In this document: in pieces, positions 26,126-34,674 of the stretch
How the letters are laid out: each line of letters begins with the position of its first letter
Position numbering within the stretch: the stretch's first letter is position 1
From: Asanoa ferruginea
GTDB lineage: Bacteria > Actinomycetota > Actinomycetes > Mycobacteriales > Micromonosporaceae
DNA length: 64,000 nucleotides
NCBI RefSeq assembly: GCF_003387075.1
Contig: NZ_QUMQ01000001.1
Coordinates: 5,828,001-5,892,000 of the forward strand
Direction: 5' to 3'
The notes under the pieces: generated by a model
The model's input: only the letters and a program-made list of their open reading frames with translations
What the model was told of the DNA's origin: nothing
Database searches by the model: none
Program-made: the position numbers and the translations under genes

Positions 26126-28064
26126 TCGGGGTCGGTCGGCTTGCGGCGCAGTTCCCGGACAACGCCATGCCGCTTGAGCGCCCAGGCCAGCCGGCGGGCG
26201 GGCCGGTGCCGCAGGAGCAGCAGGATCGCCTGCCCGATCAGGGTCAGCCGGCGGCCGCGGAACTCGTCTTCGGCCACCTTCCACACCAGCGCCCGCAACG
26301 CCGGAGACTCGAGGGCGTCGCGAAACTCGGCGCGGACGGCCGGATCGTCGAGGGCGGACCGGATCGCGGTCGCGAGCCCGGGCCGATCGGTGAGGTTGTC
26401 GGCGATCGCGTCGGCGAGGCTGTGCCGGATGTCGTCGGTCTCGATCAGCAGCAGCACCGCACGGCGGATCTCCGCTTCCTCCAGCGCCGACCGCAGCAGG
26501 TCCATCGCCCGCTGCCGCACCTCGTCGTCGTGGTCGTCGACGGCGAGTGCGGCGAGCAGCGACGTCACCTCGTCGAGGTCGATCAGATGCTGGAGGCCGG
26601 CCCGGAAGTCGGGACGTTCCCAAGCGGCCAGCAGCACCTTGACCACATTGCGATCCATGCCCTCTCTTACCCGATCGACACCCGGGTTATCCTCTACCCG
26701 GTTGAACGACGGCCGGCCGCGCAGGTAAAGGTGTAGCCACACCGCCTGCCAGCCGGTCTCGCCCTTCGCGAACACCATCGGCAGCGCGACCCGGCCCTGG
26801 CCGCGCAGGTGGGAACGCGCCCGCACGGTCCGCGCGTCGAACGGTGCTCCCTTCTGGTCTCGCGTGCGGGTCTGGTAGCCGAACATCGACTCGCCGATCT
26901 CGTCGAACGACTCGCCCGCGTAGATGAAGACCTGCGGAACCACGTAAGGCGCGTCGACGTCGAGCGGCACGTCGATGAACTCCGTCGCACCGTTTGTCGC
27001 GTCGGTGATGTCGCCGGAGTGCACCACGCCGCCGTGGTGGTAGTTGGTGATTGACACCTGCCCAGCGGTGTGGAAGTCGCCGTCGAGGAGCAGCACCGAC
27101 AGGTCGTAGTCGGTGCGCCGGCTGGTCTGCCGCCAGTAGGTGAAGAAGCGCAGCAGCTCACCGGACACCGCTGCCCGGGAACCCCTTGGCAGCACCGCGA
27201 ATCCGGCCTCGGTCGCCTTGCCGGACAGCGGCAGCGCGACGTCGAGCACGGCCGGGTCGACCACCAGCGGCCGCTCGGGTTCCGGCAGCCGGGCGCTGAT
27301 CTCCTTGTCCAGCAACGCCGACAGCTCGGCCACCAGCTCGGCCGGCAGCGGCGGCCGCTTGTCCGGACCGACCCAGGCGCGGCGCGAACGACCCGGCTAG
27401 ATCCGGGCCGACGCGGGCGCCAGACGGGTGGCCACGTGCTCACGCAGCGAGCAGAGCACCCGGCCCGACGCCGAGCCGAGCGCACCCGTCACCGCCTCGA
27501 CCACGACGCTCCGCTCGGCCGGCGATGCCAGTCGCAGCAACCGGTCGGTGGAGCGCAGCAGCAGGCCCGGCGCGGCCGACAGCACCGACGCGGCCGGGGC
27601 GATGGCTCCGGCGCGGATCGCCGCCTCGGTGCGGCCGGCGATGCTGGGCACTCGACGCTGTCCACGTGCGACAGTGAAAACCTCCTGGGCGTGCGGCCAC
27701 TGGGCGTATTCGTGCGGGTGCAGCCGCTCGCCGAGCCGCTTCCACCGCTCCGCGTAGCGCGCCACGTCGGCGAGCTTGCCCGGGCTCGCGCCGACGACCT
27801 CGTCGAGCGAGGCCAGCAAGACCCGCCGCTCCGGGGGACGTGGTCGCCGACCAACTCGCGCACCGCCGACACGACCGTGGCGGCGAGGTCCATCGCCGGC
27901 CCGGGAGCCAGCGTGCCGATGTGTGCGAGCAGCGCCTCCGACGCGGAGAACCCGACATCGAGCAGCGCCGCATCGAGCTGGCGGGCCACGGGAGTGCCGT
28001 CGCCGGCCGCGCCGGTGCTCGCCGGGACACGCAAGGTCTTCTGAATGATCAGCTTCTCGAGCAC
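26116..28064 (-). pseudogene. SCO0854/MXAN_6230-like gene broken by one frameshift and one amber codon
   Basis: Three pieces reading on the minus strand join into one protein of about 650 codons. The N-terminal piece (from GTG 28064 after GGAGG; LEKLIIQKTLRV) runs to GDHVP, where a C-run (G5 at 27833-27837 on the plus strand) is one base short. Restoring one C gives DHVP-PERRVLLASLDEVV in frame. That piece contains GERLHPHEYAQW and APGLLLRSTDRLLRLA, then stops at TAG 27397-27399. Directly in frame after it come RRAWVGPDKRPPL and the C-terminal domain with PRGSRAAVSG, DYDLSVLLLD, GVVHSGDITDA and YVVPQVFIY. These words match my memory of the MXAN_6230/SCO0854 family. The family's N-terminal RING region is not seen, so it is missing or was deleted. 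Sequencing error could explain one or both lesions. Confidence 0.7.
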
Positions 28065-28097
28065 GCCGACCTCCACTTTCAACGCAGGCCGCTGGCG

Positions 28098-28682
28098 TCA
28101 GCGCATCAGACGTTCGATCGTCCATTCCCCGAAGAGCGAGCCCCATGGCAGCCCACCGTCTTGATCGTCGGTGAAGAAGTCCGTCGGATCCGTGGTGTGC
28201 ACGGATTCCCACAAGGTCAGTACGGGGTCGTCGGGCAGATTCAATTCAAGGCCGCCGACCAGCGTGGCCTGAACCTGATCGAGGTCAGGACATCCGCGTC
28301 GCATGTCATCCTCGAGCCACGCCTGGGCTCTGCGCATCTGGTCGAGATCGCCGCCGCCGGAGAAGCCGAGCAGGTCGCGCCAGTTGGGCAAGGCGACCAT
28401 CGTGGCCAGCGAGCTCCCTAGGCTGGATCCGACCATGCCGGCGCCACCTTCGGAGTCCGCATACATGACGCGTTGCGTGGGCGCCTCCGCGCCGACGGAG
28501 AAGAACCTCCCCGCGGCGCCGTCGCACGCGATGAGGTGCAGGCTCGCGCCAGAGGACAACCGCGCACCGGATCCGGTCACGGACGCGATGTCTTCGACAT
28601 CGAAGTAGACCAACTGCCGCAGCACGCCAGAGATTGATGGTGTTGCCGCCATCCTGCGGAGGAGCGATGCGTCGTCGAGCAT
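28098..28682 (-). CDS. Uncharacterised protein, possibly SMI1/KNR4-like
   Basis: This 194-residue soluble protein has an early strand LIACDGAAGRFFSVG, then MYADSEGGAGMVGSSLGSSLATMVALPNWRDLL and a C-terminal LPWGSLFGEWTIERL. The pattern resembles uncharacterised actinobacterial proteins distantly related to the SMI1/KNR4 (SUKH) group, whose members often neutralise toxins or organise protein contacts. The match is weak and I do not assign a function. It lies just upstream of the broken SCO0854-like gene on the same strand. Confidence 0.55.
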   Translation of the reverse strand: MLDDASLLRRMAATPSISGVLRQLVYFDVEDIASVTGSGARLSSGASLHLIACDGAAGRFFSVGAEAPTQRVMYADSEGGAGMVGSSLGSSLATMVALPNWRDLLGFSGGGDLDQMRRAQAWLEDDMRRGCPDLDQVQATLVGGLELNLPDDPVLTLWESVHTTDPTDFFTDDQDGGLPWGSLFGEWTIERLMR

Positions 28683-28739
28683 CGGCGAACACTACAGCCA
28701 TCGCGGAACCGCCCGGGCAGTGGCGACGTCACAGCTCGT

Positions 28740-29618
28740 ATGGCCCGGCGTGTGTTTCCCGTGTTCTGCATGGCGCTCGCTGTCGTCGCGCTGGTCGGCG
28801 CGTGTGCGCGGCCCGGCACGCACGACGTCGTTGGCGCTCCGCGCGGCCCCGGCGTCATCGACAGCGCGGGGGAGTGGGACACGTTCCCCGTCGACCGGGT
28901 GCCGCGCCCGATCATCGTGAGCGGCGGCATGGTCGGGTGGGCGGCCGCGGCCGGTGGCGCGGCCACCGGGTTCCGCACCGGCGATGCCAAGCTGGCGTTC
29001 CTGGCCGGGCGGATCGAGCTGGCCACGACGGCGCCCGAGGCGCCGGCGACCGTCGATGCCTACCTGTTCGACGGGCGGTTCACCCTTCCGGCATTGCCCC
29101 CGGCCGACGCGTTCGCATCGCTGCGCGGGCAGGGCTCGGCCGATGCCAGCCTCGCGCCCGTCCGTTTCACAACGGTGACGCTGGGTTCCGCGGCGTTCGA
29201 CACCGACCGCGGCCCGCTGCGGCTGCCGGCCTGGCTGTTCGGTGGGCCCGACGTCAACGGCACCGTCGCCTGGCCGGCCGTGGGCAAGGAGGCGTTCTGG
29301 CGCTACGGCGAGCCCAACAACGCCGCGACGCTGCCGCCCACCCACGTCTCACCCGACGGCCGGCGGATCCGGACCGCCGTGCCGGGGAGAGGCTGTCGGA
29401 GCGACCCGGTGATGCGCTACCGGGTCGAGGTCACCGAGACCGCGACCACCGTCCTGCTCACCACCGTGGGTGAGACCGTGTCGACACCCGGCCCCGAGGA
29501 GCGGGACCAGCCCTGCGTCGCGATCGCTCGAGCGGGGGAGCCCTACGACGTCTACCTCGCCGCTCCTCTCGGCAACCGCGTGGTGATCGAGAGTCCGGAG
29601 GTTTTGTCGGACCGCTAG
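28740..29618 (+). CDS. Putative secreted lipoprotein
   Basis: This 292-residue protein has a basic start, a hydrophobic segment and a lipobox LVGAC with Cys22, so it should be lipidated and held at the outer membrane face. The mature part is beta-rich (DAYLFDGRFTLPALPP, RYRVEVTETATTVLL) with a GCRSDPVM loop, and contains two further cysteines (GCR, PCVA). I do not recognise a family. It is divergent from the previous minus-strand gene. Confidence 0.65.
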   Translation: MARRVFPVFCMALAVVALVGACARPGTHDVVGAPRGPGVIDSAGEWDTFPVDRVPRPIIVSGGMVGWAAAAGGAATGFRTGDAKLAFLAGRIELATTAPEAPATVDAYLFDGRFTLPALPPADAFASLRGQGSADASLAPVRFTTVTLGSAAFDTDRGPLRLPAWLFGGPDVNGTVAWPAVGKEAFWRYGEPNNAATLPPTHVSPDGRRIRTAVPGRGCRSDPVMRYRVEVTETATTVLLTTVGETVSTPGPEERDQPCVAIARAGEPYDVYLAAPLGNRVVIESPEVLSDR

Positions 29619-29632
29619 GCCACACTGCCCGC

Positions 29633-30199
29633 ATGACATTGACGACTCGCATGCTCGCGCCGGAGACCTGGTCCGACTTCGCGGCGCTGGTCGAGGCCAA
29701 CAATGGCGTGTGGGGTGGCTGCTGGTGCATGGGCTTCCATCCGGAGGGCGTCGGCGCCGGGCACACCGCGGCCGGCAACCGCGAGGCCAAGCGTCAGCAC
29801 GTGACGCGCGGATCGGTCCACCAGGTGCTCGTCTACGACGGCGATCGCTGCGTCGGCTGGTGTCAGTTCGGCTCCCCGCCCGAACTGCCCAACATCAAGA
29901 ATCTCCGCGCATACGAGCGAGGGCTCGACGAACTGCCCGACTGGCGCATCGGCTGCGTGTTCACCAACTCGAAGGATCGTGGCAAGGGTGTCGCCGCCGC
30001 CGCGGTCGCCGCGGCCCTCGACGAGATCAAGCGGGCCGGCGGCGGTGTCGTCGAGGCCTACCCGGAGCAGACCGAGGAGCGGCCGCCGCAGCGGGGAGCC
30101 TTCCTGCACACCGGGCCCGAGGAGTTATACGCCCGGCACGGCTTCGCCCGGGTCCGCAAGATCGCCAAGTGGCGGTGGGTCATGCGCGCCACGATCTGA
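29633..30199 (+). CDS. GNAT N-acetyltransferase
   Basis: This 188-residue protein carries the GNAT fold. The acetyl-CoA loop appears as SKDRGKGVAAAAVAAALDEI, followed by GGGVVEAYPE and the closing FLHTGPEELYARHGFARVRK. The N-terminal GGCWCMGFHPEG cysteines are typical of a family subgroup. Acceptor substrate unknown. It is a single gene 14 bp after the lipoprotein gene. Confidence 0.85.
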   Translation: MTLTTRMLAPETWSDFAALVEANNGVWGGCWCMGFHPEGVGAGHTAAGNREAKRQHVTRGSVHQVLVYDGDRCVGWCQFGSPPELPNIKNLRAYERGLDELPDWRIGCVFTNSKDRGKGVAAAAVAAALDEIKRAGGGVVEAYPEQTEERPPQRGAFLHTGPEELYARHGFARVRKIAKWRWVMRATI

Positions 30200-30226
30200 C
30201 CCCGGATCACGTCTCGACATCAGCTA

Positions 30227-30287
30227 TTGACGCCGTCGTAACACGTGTCTTACCGTTCGTCGAACCGGTTAGTCGAAACGCTTCGAC
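30227..30287 (+). promoter_or_regulatory. Promoter and LacI-type operators before the lacI-family gene
   Basis: A possible sigma-70-type promoter is TTGACG (30227-30232) and TACCGT (30251-30256) with an 18-bp spacer. Just downstream are two overlapping LacI-style sites: GAACCGGTT around 30262-30270 and the inverted repeat GTCGAA-ACGC-TTCGAC at 30272-30287. The second has the CG-centred form usual for LacI-family operators. They sit about 45 bp before the regulator start, so autoregulation is likely. Confidence 0.65.
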
Positions 30288-30332
30288 GACGGGCCCGGGA
30301 GCGATCCCACTGCTGGCCAAGGGAGGTGCGCG

Positions 30333-31385
30333 GTGGCCACCATGCACGACGTCGCCCGCCTTGCCCGGGTCTCGGTCAGCACCGTGTCTTACGTGCTCAC
30401 CGGCACCCGCCCGATCTCCGAGGCCACCCGCACCAAGGTGCTCGCCGCGATGGCCGAGCTCGACTACCAGCCCAACGCGATGGCCCGCGGCCTGGCCACC
30501 CGGCGCAGCCGGATCGTCGGCCTGCTGATGCCGATGGACGAGCGCGGCCTGGGCGCCACCGAGACCGCCTTCGTGACCGGTGCGGCGGCCGCCGCCAGCG
30601 TCGCCGGCTACCACCTGGTGCTCTCCCCGGTCGGTGCCGCCGACGTCGACGACCTGCGCCGGCTGGCCACCCAGCGGATGCTCGACGGCGTTGTGCTGAT
30701 GGAGGTGCAGGTCGAAGACGGCCGGGTCGCCGCCCTCCAGGAGGCCGGGCTGCCGGTGGTGCTGATCGGGCGGACGGCCGACACCACCGGCCTGCCGTTC
30801 GTCGACATCGACTTCGACCAGACCGTCCGCGAGGCCGTCGCGCACGTCGTCGGGCTAGGCCACCGCCGGATCGTCTACGTCAACCACTCGGCCGCCGCGC
30901 TGGCGGCCGGCTACGGGCCGGCGGTGCGCACCCGCGACGCGTTCTTCTCCGCGATGACCGGGCACGGGCTCGAGCCCGTGATGATCCCGGCCGAGGACAG
31001 CGCCGCCGGCGGCCGGGCCGCGTTGAGCGCGGCCATCGAGCGAGCTCCCGACCTGACGGCTGTGCTGGCCATGAACGAAAACGCGATCTTCGGCATCCTC
31101 GGCGAGCTGGCCGTGCGGCGGCGGGTGGTGCCCGACGACGTCTCGGTCGTCTCGATGGTGACCTCGCCGCAGGTGGCCGAGCTGGCCCACCCGGCACTGA
31201 CCGCGATGACCTCACCCGGTGCGGCGCTCGGCCGGATCGCGGTGGAGGCCCTGCTACGCCAGTTGGACGGCGCGGGCGGGGAGACCCACCAGCAACTGCT
31301 GCCGTGCAAGTTGGAGATCCGTGGATCGACCTGTCCGACCAGGAAGCAACACGAGCTGACCGGCTCGGGACCGCCGGGCAGCTGA
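30333..31385 (+). CDS. LacI-family transcriptional regulator
   Basis: This 350-residue protein begins with the LacI HTH and hinge (MHDVARLARVSVSTVSYVLTG, then PNAMARGLATRRS) and continues as a periplasmic-binding-protein-like sensor domain (GLLMPMDERG, VDIDFDQTV, ALSAAIERAPDLTAVLAMNENA). It most likely represses the sugar importer and hydrolase genes downstream until an oligosaccharide or its product binds. The GTG at 30333 follows GGGAGG; an ATG nine bases later is possible. The C-terminus runs past the usual Cys-rich tail with a short basic end. A hairpin separates it from the transport genes. Confidence 0.9.
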   Translation: MATMHDVARLARVSVSTVSYVLTGTRPISEATRTKVLAAMAELDYQPNAMARGLATRRSRIVGLLMPMDERGLGATETAFVTGAAAAASVAGYHLVLSPVGAADVDDLRRLATQRMLDGVVLMEVQVEDGRVAALQEAGLPVVLIGRTADTTGLPFVDIDFDQTVREAVAHVVGLGHRRIVYVNHSAAALAAGYGPAVRTRDAFFSAMTGHGLEPVMIPAEDSAAGGRAALSAAIERAPDLTAVLAMNENAIFGILGELAVRRRVVPDDVSVVSMVTSPQVAELAHPALTAMTSPGAALGRIAVEALLRQLDGAGGETHQQLLPCKLEIRGSTCPTRKQHELTGSGPPGS

Positions 31386-31396
31386 GCAAGCAAAAA

Positions 31397-31428
31397 GCCC
31401 GTCGCCGCGCTGGCACGCGACGACGGGC
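31397..31428. terminator. Hairpin between regulator and binding-protein genes
   Basis: GCCCGTCG (31397-31404) pairs with CGACGGGC (31421-31428), extended by four more inner pairs with two mismatches. A run of five A precedes it. It lies between the LacI stop and the binding-protein start, so it may limit read-through from the regulator transcript. Confidence 0.6.
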
Positions 31429-31466
31429 GGGCAAGTACCGGCTCGATACTCATCAGGAGGATAGCA

Positions 31467-32777
31467 ATGGGGCGATTCCGCAAGCTGGGCGTCGCTGTCG
31501 TGTTGGCGGCAATAGCCGGCACGACGCTGGCCGCGTGTGGCGGCGATGGGGGTGGCGGCAGCGAAGGCAGCGACGCCAAGGTTCTCAAGCTCTGGCACTA
31601 CGAGAGCGACAACAGCGCGATGGGGATCGCCTGGGACAAGGCGATCGAGATCTTCAAGACCGAGCACCCGGGCGTCGAGGTCCAGTTCGAGCGCAAGGCG
31701 TTCGAGCAGATCCAGCAGAACGCCGGCATGATCCTCAACTCCACTGAGGGTCCCGACATCATGGAATACAACAAGGGCAACGCCACCGCGGGCCTGCTCT
31801 CGTCCCAGGGCCTGCTGACCGACCTGACCGCCGAGACCGAGAAGCGCGGCTGGGACAAGAAGCTCAGCCCCAGCCTCCAGACCACCGCCCGCTACAGCGA
31901 CAAGGGCGTGATGGGCGACGGCAACTGGTACGGCATCCCGAACTACGGCGAATACGTCATGGTCTATTACAACAAGGACCTGTTCGACAAGAACGGCGTC
32001 GCCGTGCCGACCACCTACGACGAGTTCACCAAGGCGATGGACACGTTCGTGGCCAAGGGCATCACGCCGCTGGCCGAGGCCGGCGCCGAATACCCGGCCG
32101 GTCAGCTGTTCTACCAGCTCGCGCTGGCCAAGGCCGACCGCTCGTTCGTCGACAACTACCAGCTCTACAAGAACCCGGTCGACTTCAAGGCCGACCCGCT
32201 GAAGGCCGGCGCGCAGGCCTTCGCCGACTACGTGGCCAAGGGCTACGTCGCCAAGGACTCGGCGAGCCTCAAGGCTGAGGACATGGGCACCGCGTTCATC
32301 TCCGGCAAGGTCCCGATGATCGTCTCCGGTAGCTGGTGGTACGGCCGGTTCAAGGACGAGATGAAGGCCAACTGGGACTCGTTCCTGTTCCCGGGCAACA
32401 AGCTCAACGCCGGCTCGTCGGGCAACCTCTGGGTGGTTCCCACCAGCAGCAAGGCCAAGAGCCTCGCCTACGACTTCATCGACATTACGATGCGGCCGGA
32501 GATCCAGGCGCTGATCGGCAACAACGGTGGTGTTCCGGTGGCCGCCGACGCCTCGCAGATCACCGACCCGAAGAACAAGAAGCTGATCGAGAACTTCAAC
32601 ACGGTCAGCCAGCAGGACGGTCTGGCGTTCTACCCGGACTGGCCGGTGCCCGGCTACTACGACGTGCTGGTCTCCGGTTTCCAGAGCCTGATCAACGGCT
32701 CGAAGACGCCCGACCAGGTGCTCGACGCGATCGCCAAGCCCTACAGCGACGGCGTCAAGGAGATCACCGGTAAGTAG
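31467..32777 (+). CDS. Sugar ABC transporter solute-binding lipoprotein
   Basis: This 436-residue extracytoplasmic lipoprotein has a signal ending in LAAC with Cys24, then a SBP_bac_1-type domain (KVLKLWHYESDNSAMGIAW at the start, GISGK- and IVSGSWWYGRF-like strands in the middle). It captures an oligosaccharide and delivers it to the two permeases downstream. An AGGAGG site lies 8 bases before the ATG. The large hairpin after it may raise its expression relative to the permeases. Confidence 0.92.
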   Translation: MGRFRKLGVAVVLAAIAGTTLAACGGDGGGGSEGSDAKVLKLWHYESDNSAMGIAWDKAIEIFKTEHPGVEVQFERKAFEQIQQNAGMILNSTEGPDIMEYNKGNATAGLLSSQGLLTDLTAETEKRGWDKKLSPSLQTTARYSDKGVMGDGNWYGIPNYGEYVMVYYNKDLFDKNGVAVPTTYDEFTKAMDTFVAKGITPLAEAGAEYPAGQLFYQLALAKADRSFVDNYQLYKNPVDFKADPLKAGAQAFADYVAKGYVAKDSASLKAEDMGTAFISGKVPMIVSGSWWYGRFKDEMKANWDSFLFPGNKLNAGSSGNLWVVPTSSKAKSLAYDFIDITMRPEIQALIGNNGGVPVAADASQITDPKNKKLIENFNTVSQQDGLAFYPDWPVPGYYDVLVSGFQSLINGSKTPDQVLDAIAKPYSDGVKEITGK

Positions 32778-32785
32778 AACGGCGA

Positions 32786-32814
32786 GGGGTGGGCGCGCCC
32801 GGCGCGCCCACCCC
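32786..32814. repeat. Strong intergenic hairpin between binding-protein and permease genes
   Basis: GGGGTGGGCGCG (32786-32797) and CGCGCCCACCCC (32803-32814) form a perfect 12-bp stem with a 5-base loop. The permease ATG is 18 bases further on with its own GGAAGGA site. Hairpins at this position in sugar importer operons stabilise the binding-protein end of the message and lower permease output. That is the likely role. Confidence 0.75.
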
Positions 32815-32831
32815 ACCCGGAAGGATCTCCC

Positions 32832-33770
32832 ATGGCACTCACCGAGATCGAGCCTGCCAAACCACGGCGCAAGCGCCGCGGTGGCGGCGCCGGCTACTGG
32901 CTCTACCTGCTGCCCGGCGCGGTGCTCTTCATCCTCGTCATCGGCGCTCCGCTGGCCGGCACCCTCTACCTGTCACTGACCAAGTGGTCCGGCGTCGGTG
33001 ACCCCACCTTCATCGGCTTCGACAACTACACGCGCCTGTTCCAGGACGAGGTGTTCTGGACGTCGTTCAAGAACACCCTCGCGATGATCGTCGCGATGGT
33101 GGTCGTGCCGACGCTGCTCGGGCTGCTCCTGGCCGCGGTGCTCTTCGACGTCATCGCCCGCAGGTTCAAGCCGCGCACCGCCGCCGCTTTGCGCGCGGCG
33201 TTCTACCTGCCGCAGGTGCTCCCGGTCGTGGTGGCCGGCATCGTCTGGGGCTGGATCCTGCGGCCCGACGGCGCGTTCAACAGCCTGCTCGACTCGATCG
33301 GTCTCGGTGCCCTGCGGCACGACTGGCTCGGCGACCCCCACACCGCCCTGCCCAGCGTGATGGCGGTGATGATCTGGGTGCAGATCGGCTACCCGATCGT
33401 CGTGTTCATGGCGGCGCTGCAACGGGTCGATCCCGAGCTCTACGAGGCCGCCGAGGTCGACGGTGCCAACTGGTGGCACCGCTTCCGGTCGATCACCCTG
33501 GCGCAGATCCGGCCCGAGACCTTCGTGGTCGCGCTGACCTGCACGATCGCCGCGCTGAAGGTGTTCGGCCCGGTGTTCGCGCTGACCCGCGGCGGTCCCG
33601 AGAACGCGACCAACGTCCCGTCCTACTTCGCCTACTTCACGTTCTTCAAGAAGCTCCAGGTCGGCTACGGCTCAGCCATCTCCACCGTGCTCACCCTGAT
33701 CATCGTCGTGGTGGCCGCGGTGTTCATCTGGCTGCAATACCGCAGCGAGCGCCAGGACCGGGAGGTCTGA
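32832..33770 (+). CDS. Sugar ABC transporter permease (MalF/UgpA type)
   Basis: This 312-residue inner-membrane protein has six hydrophobic segments, starting with YWLYLLPGAVLFILVIGAPLAGTLYLS. The EAA loop that contacts the ATPase is seen as YEAAEVDGANWWHRFRSITL. With the next gene it forms the transmembrane channel. The following start is one base after the stop, so the two permeases are co-translated. Confidence 0.92.
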   Translation: MALTEIEPAKPRRKRRGGGAGYWLYLLPGAVLFILVIGAPLAGTLYLSLTKWSGVGDPTFIGFDNYTRLFQDEVFWTSFKNTLAMIVAMVVVPTLLGLLLAAVLFDVIARRFKPRTAAALRAAFYLPQVLPVVVAGIVWGWILRPDGAFNSLLDSIGLGALRHDWLGDPHTALPSVMAVMIWVQIGYPIVVFMAALQRVDPELYEAAEVDGANWWHRFRSITLAQIRPETFVVALTCTIAALKVFGPVFALTRGGPENATNVPSYFAYFTFFKKLQVGYGSAISTVLTLIIVVVAAVFIWLQYRSERQDREV

Positions 33771-33771
33771 G

Positions 33772-34674
33772 ATGGCCACAACCCTCGCACCGGCGCCCGC
33801 GCCGGCACCGGCCCCGGCATCGACCCGGCGGCGCAAGACCCGCGACCGGCACCACCGGGGCATGAGCCGCTGGCTCGTGCTCACCCTGATCACGCTGGCC
33901 GCGCTGGTCATGCTCGTGCCGTTCGTGTTCATGCTGCTCAACGCGTTCAAGTCGCCCGCCGACTATTCCAACGGCGGCCCTTTGAGCTGGCCGAGTGAGT
34001 TCTACACGAAGGGCCTGTCGACCTACTGGACCACGGTCAACTTCCCGCTCAAGTTCTGGAACTCGTTCCTCATCGCCGGCTCCGTCGCGGTGCTCGGCGT
34101 GGCGGTCTCGGTGCTCAACGCCTACGCGCTCGGCATCGGCCGGGTCCGTGGCCGGCTCTGGATCGTCGGTCTCTTCCTGCTGGCCAACATGCTGCCGCAG
34201 GAAGCGTTGATCTATCCGCTCTACTACATCTCGAAGCAGATCGGTCTCTACAACACCCAGCTCTCGGTGATCATCATCTTCACCGTCATCCAGAGCGCGT
34301 TCGGCACCTACCTGCTCTCCTCGGTGCTGGGCACCTTCCCGCGCTCGGTGCTCGAGGCGGCGGCGCTCGACGGTGCGGGCAAGTGGACTGTGCTGCGGCG
34401 GGTGGTCTTCCCCAACCTGCGGCCGACCCTCATCGTGCTGCTGATCTTCTTCTTCATCTGGACCTGGAACGAGTTCCTGATCCCGCTGGTCATGCTCATC
34501 GACAACAGCACGCAGACCATCCCGGTCGCGCTGGCCTCGTTGCAGGGCGACCGGCTGATGGACGCGCCGACGACCAACGCGGGCGCGCTGATCAGCCTGG
34601 TGCCGGCGATCCTTTTCTTCATCATTTTCCAGCGCACGTTTTCGCGCGGCATCACAGCAGGAGCCGAGAAGTGA
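33772..34674 (+). CDS. Sugar ABC transporter permease (MalG/UgpE type)
   Basis: This 300-residue permease has an N-terminal Ala/Pro run (APAPAPAPAPA), six membrane segments and an EAA motif (LEAAALDGAGKWTVLRRVVFP). It pairs with the preceding permease. No ATPase gene follows; the transporter probably borrows a shared MsiK-type ATPase, as many actinobacterial CUT1 importers do. The next start overlaps its stop (GTGA). Confidence 0.92.
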   Translation: MATTLAPAPAPAPAPASTRRRKTRDRHHRGMSRWLVLTLITLAALVMLVPFVFMLLNAFKSPADYSNGGPLSWPSEFYTKGLSTYWTTVNFPLKFWNSFLIAGSVAVLGVAVSVLNAYALGIGRVRGRLWIVGLFLLANMLPQEALIYPLYYISKQIGLYNTQLSVIIIFTVIQSAFGTYLLSSVLGTFPRSVLEAAALDGAGKWTVLRRVVFPNLRPTLIVLLIFFFIWTWNEFLIPLVMLIDNSTQTIPVALASLQGDRLMDAPTTNAGALISLVPAILFFIIFQRTFSRGITAGAEK

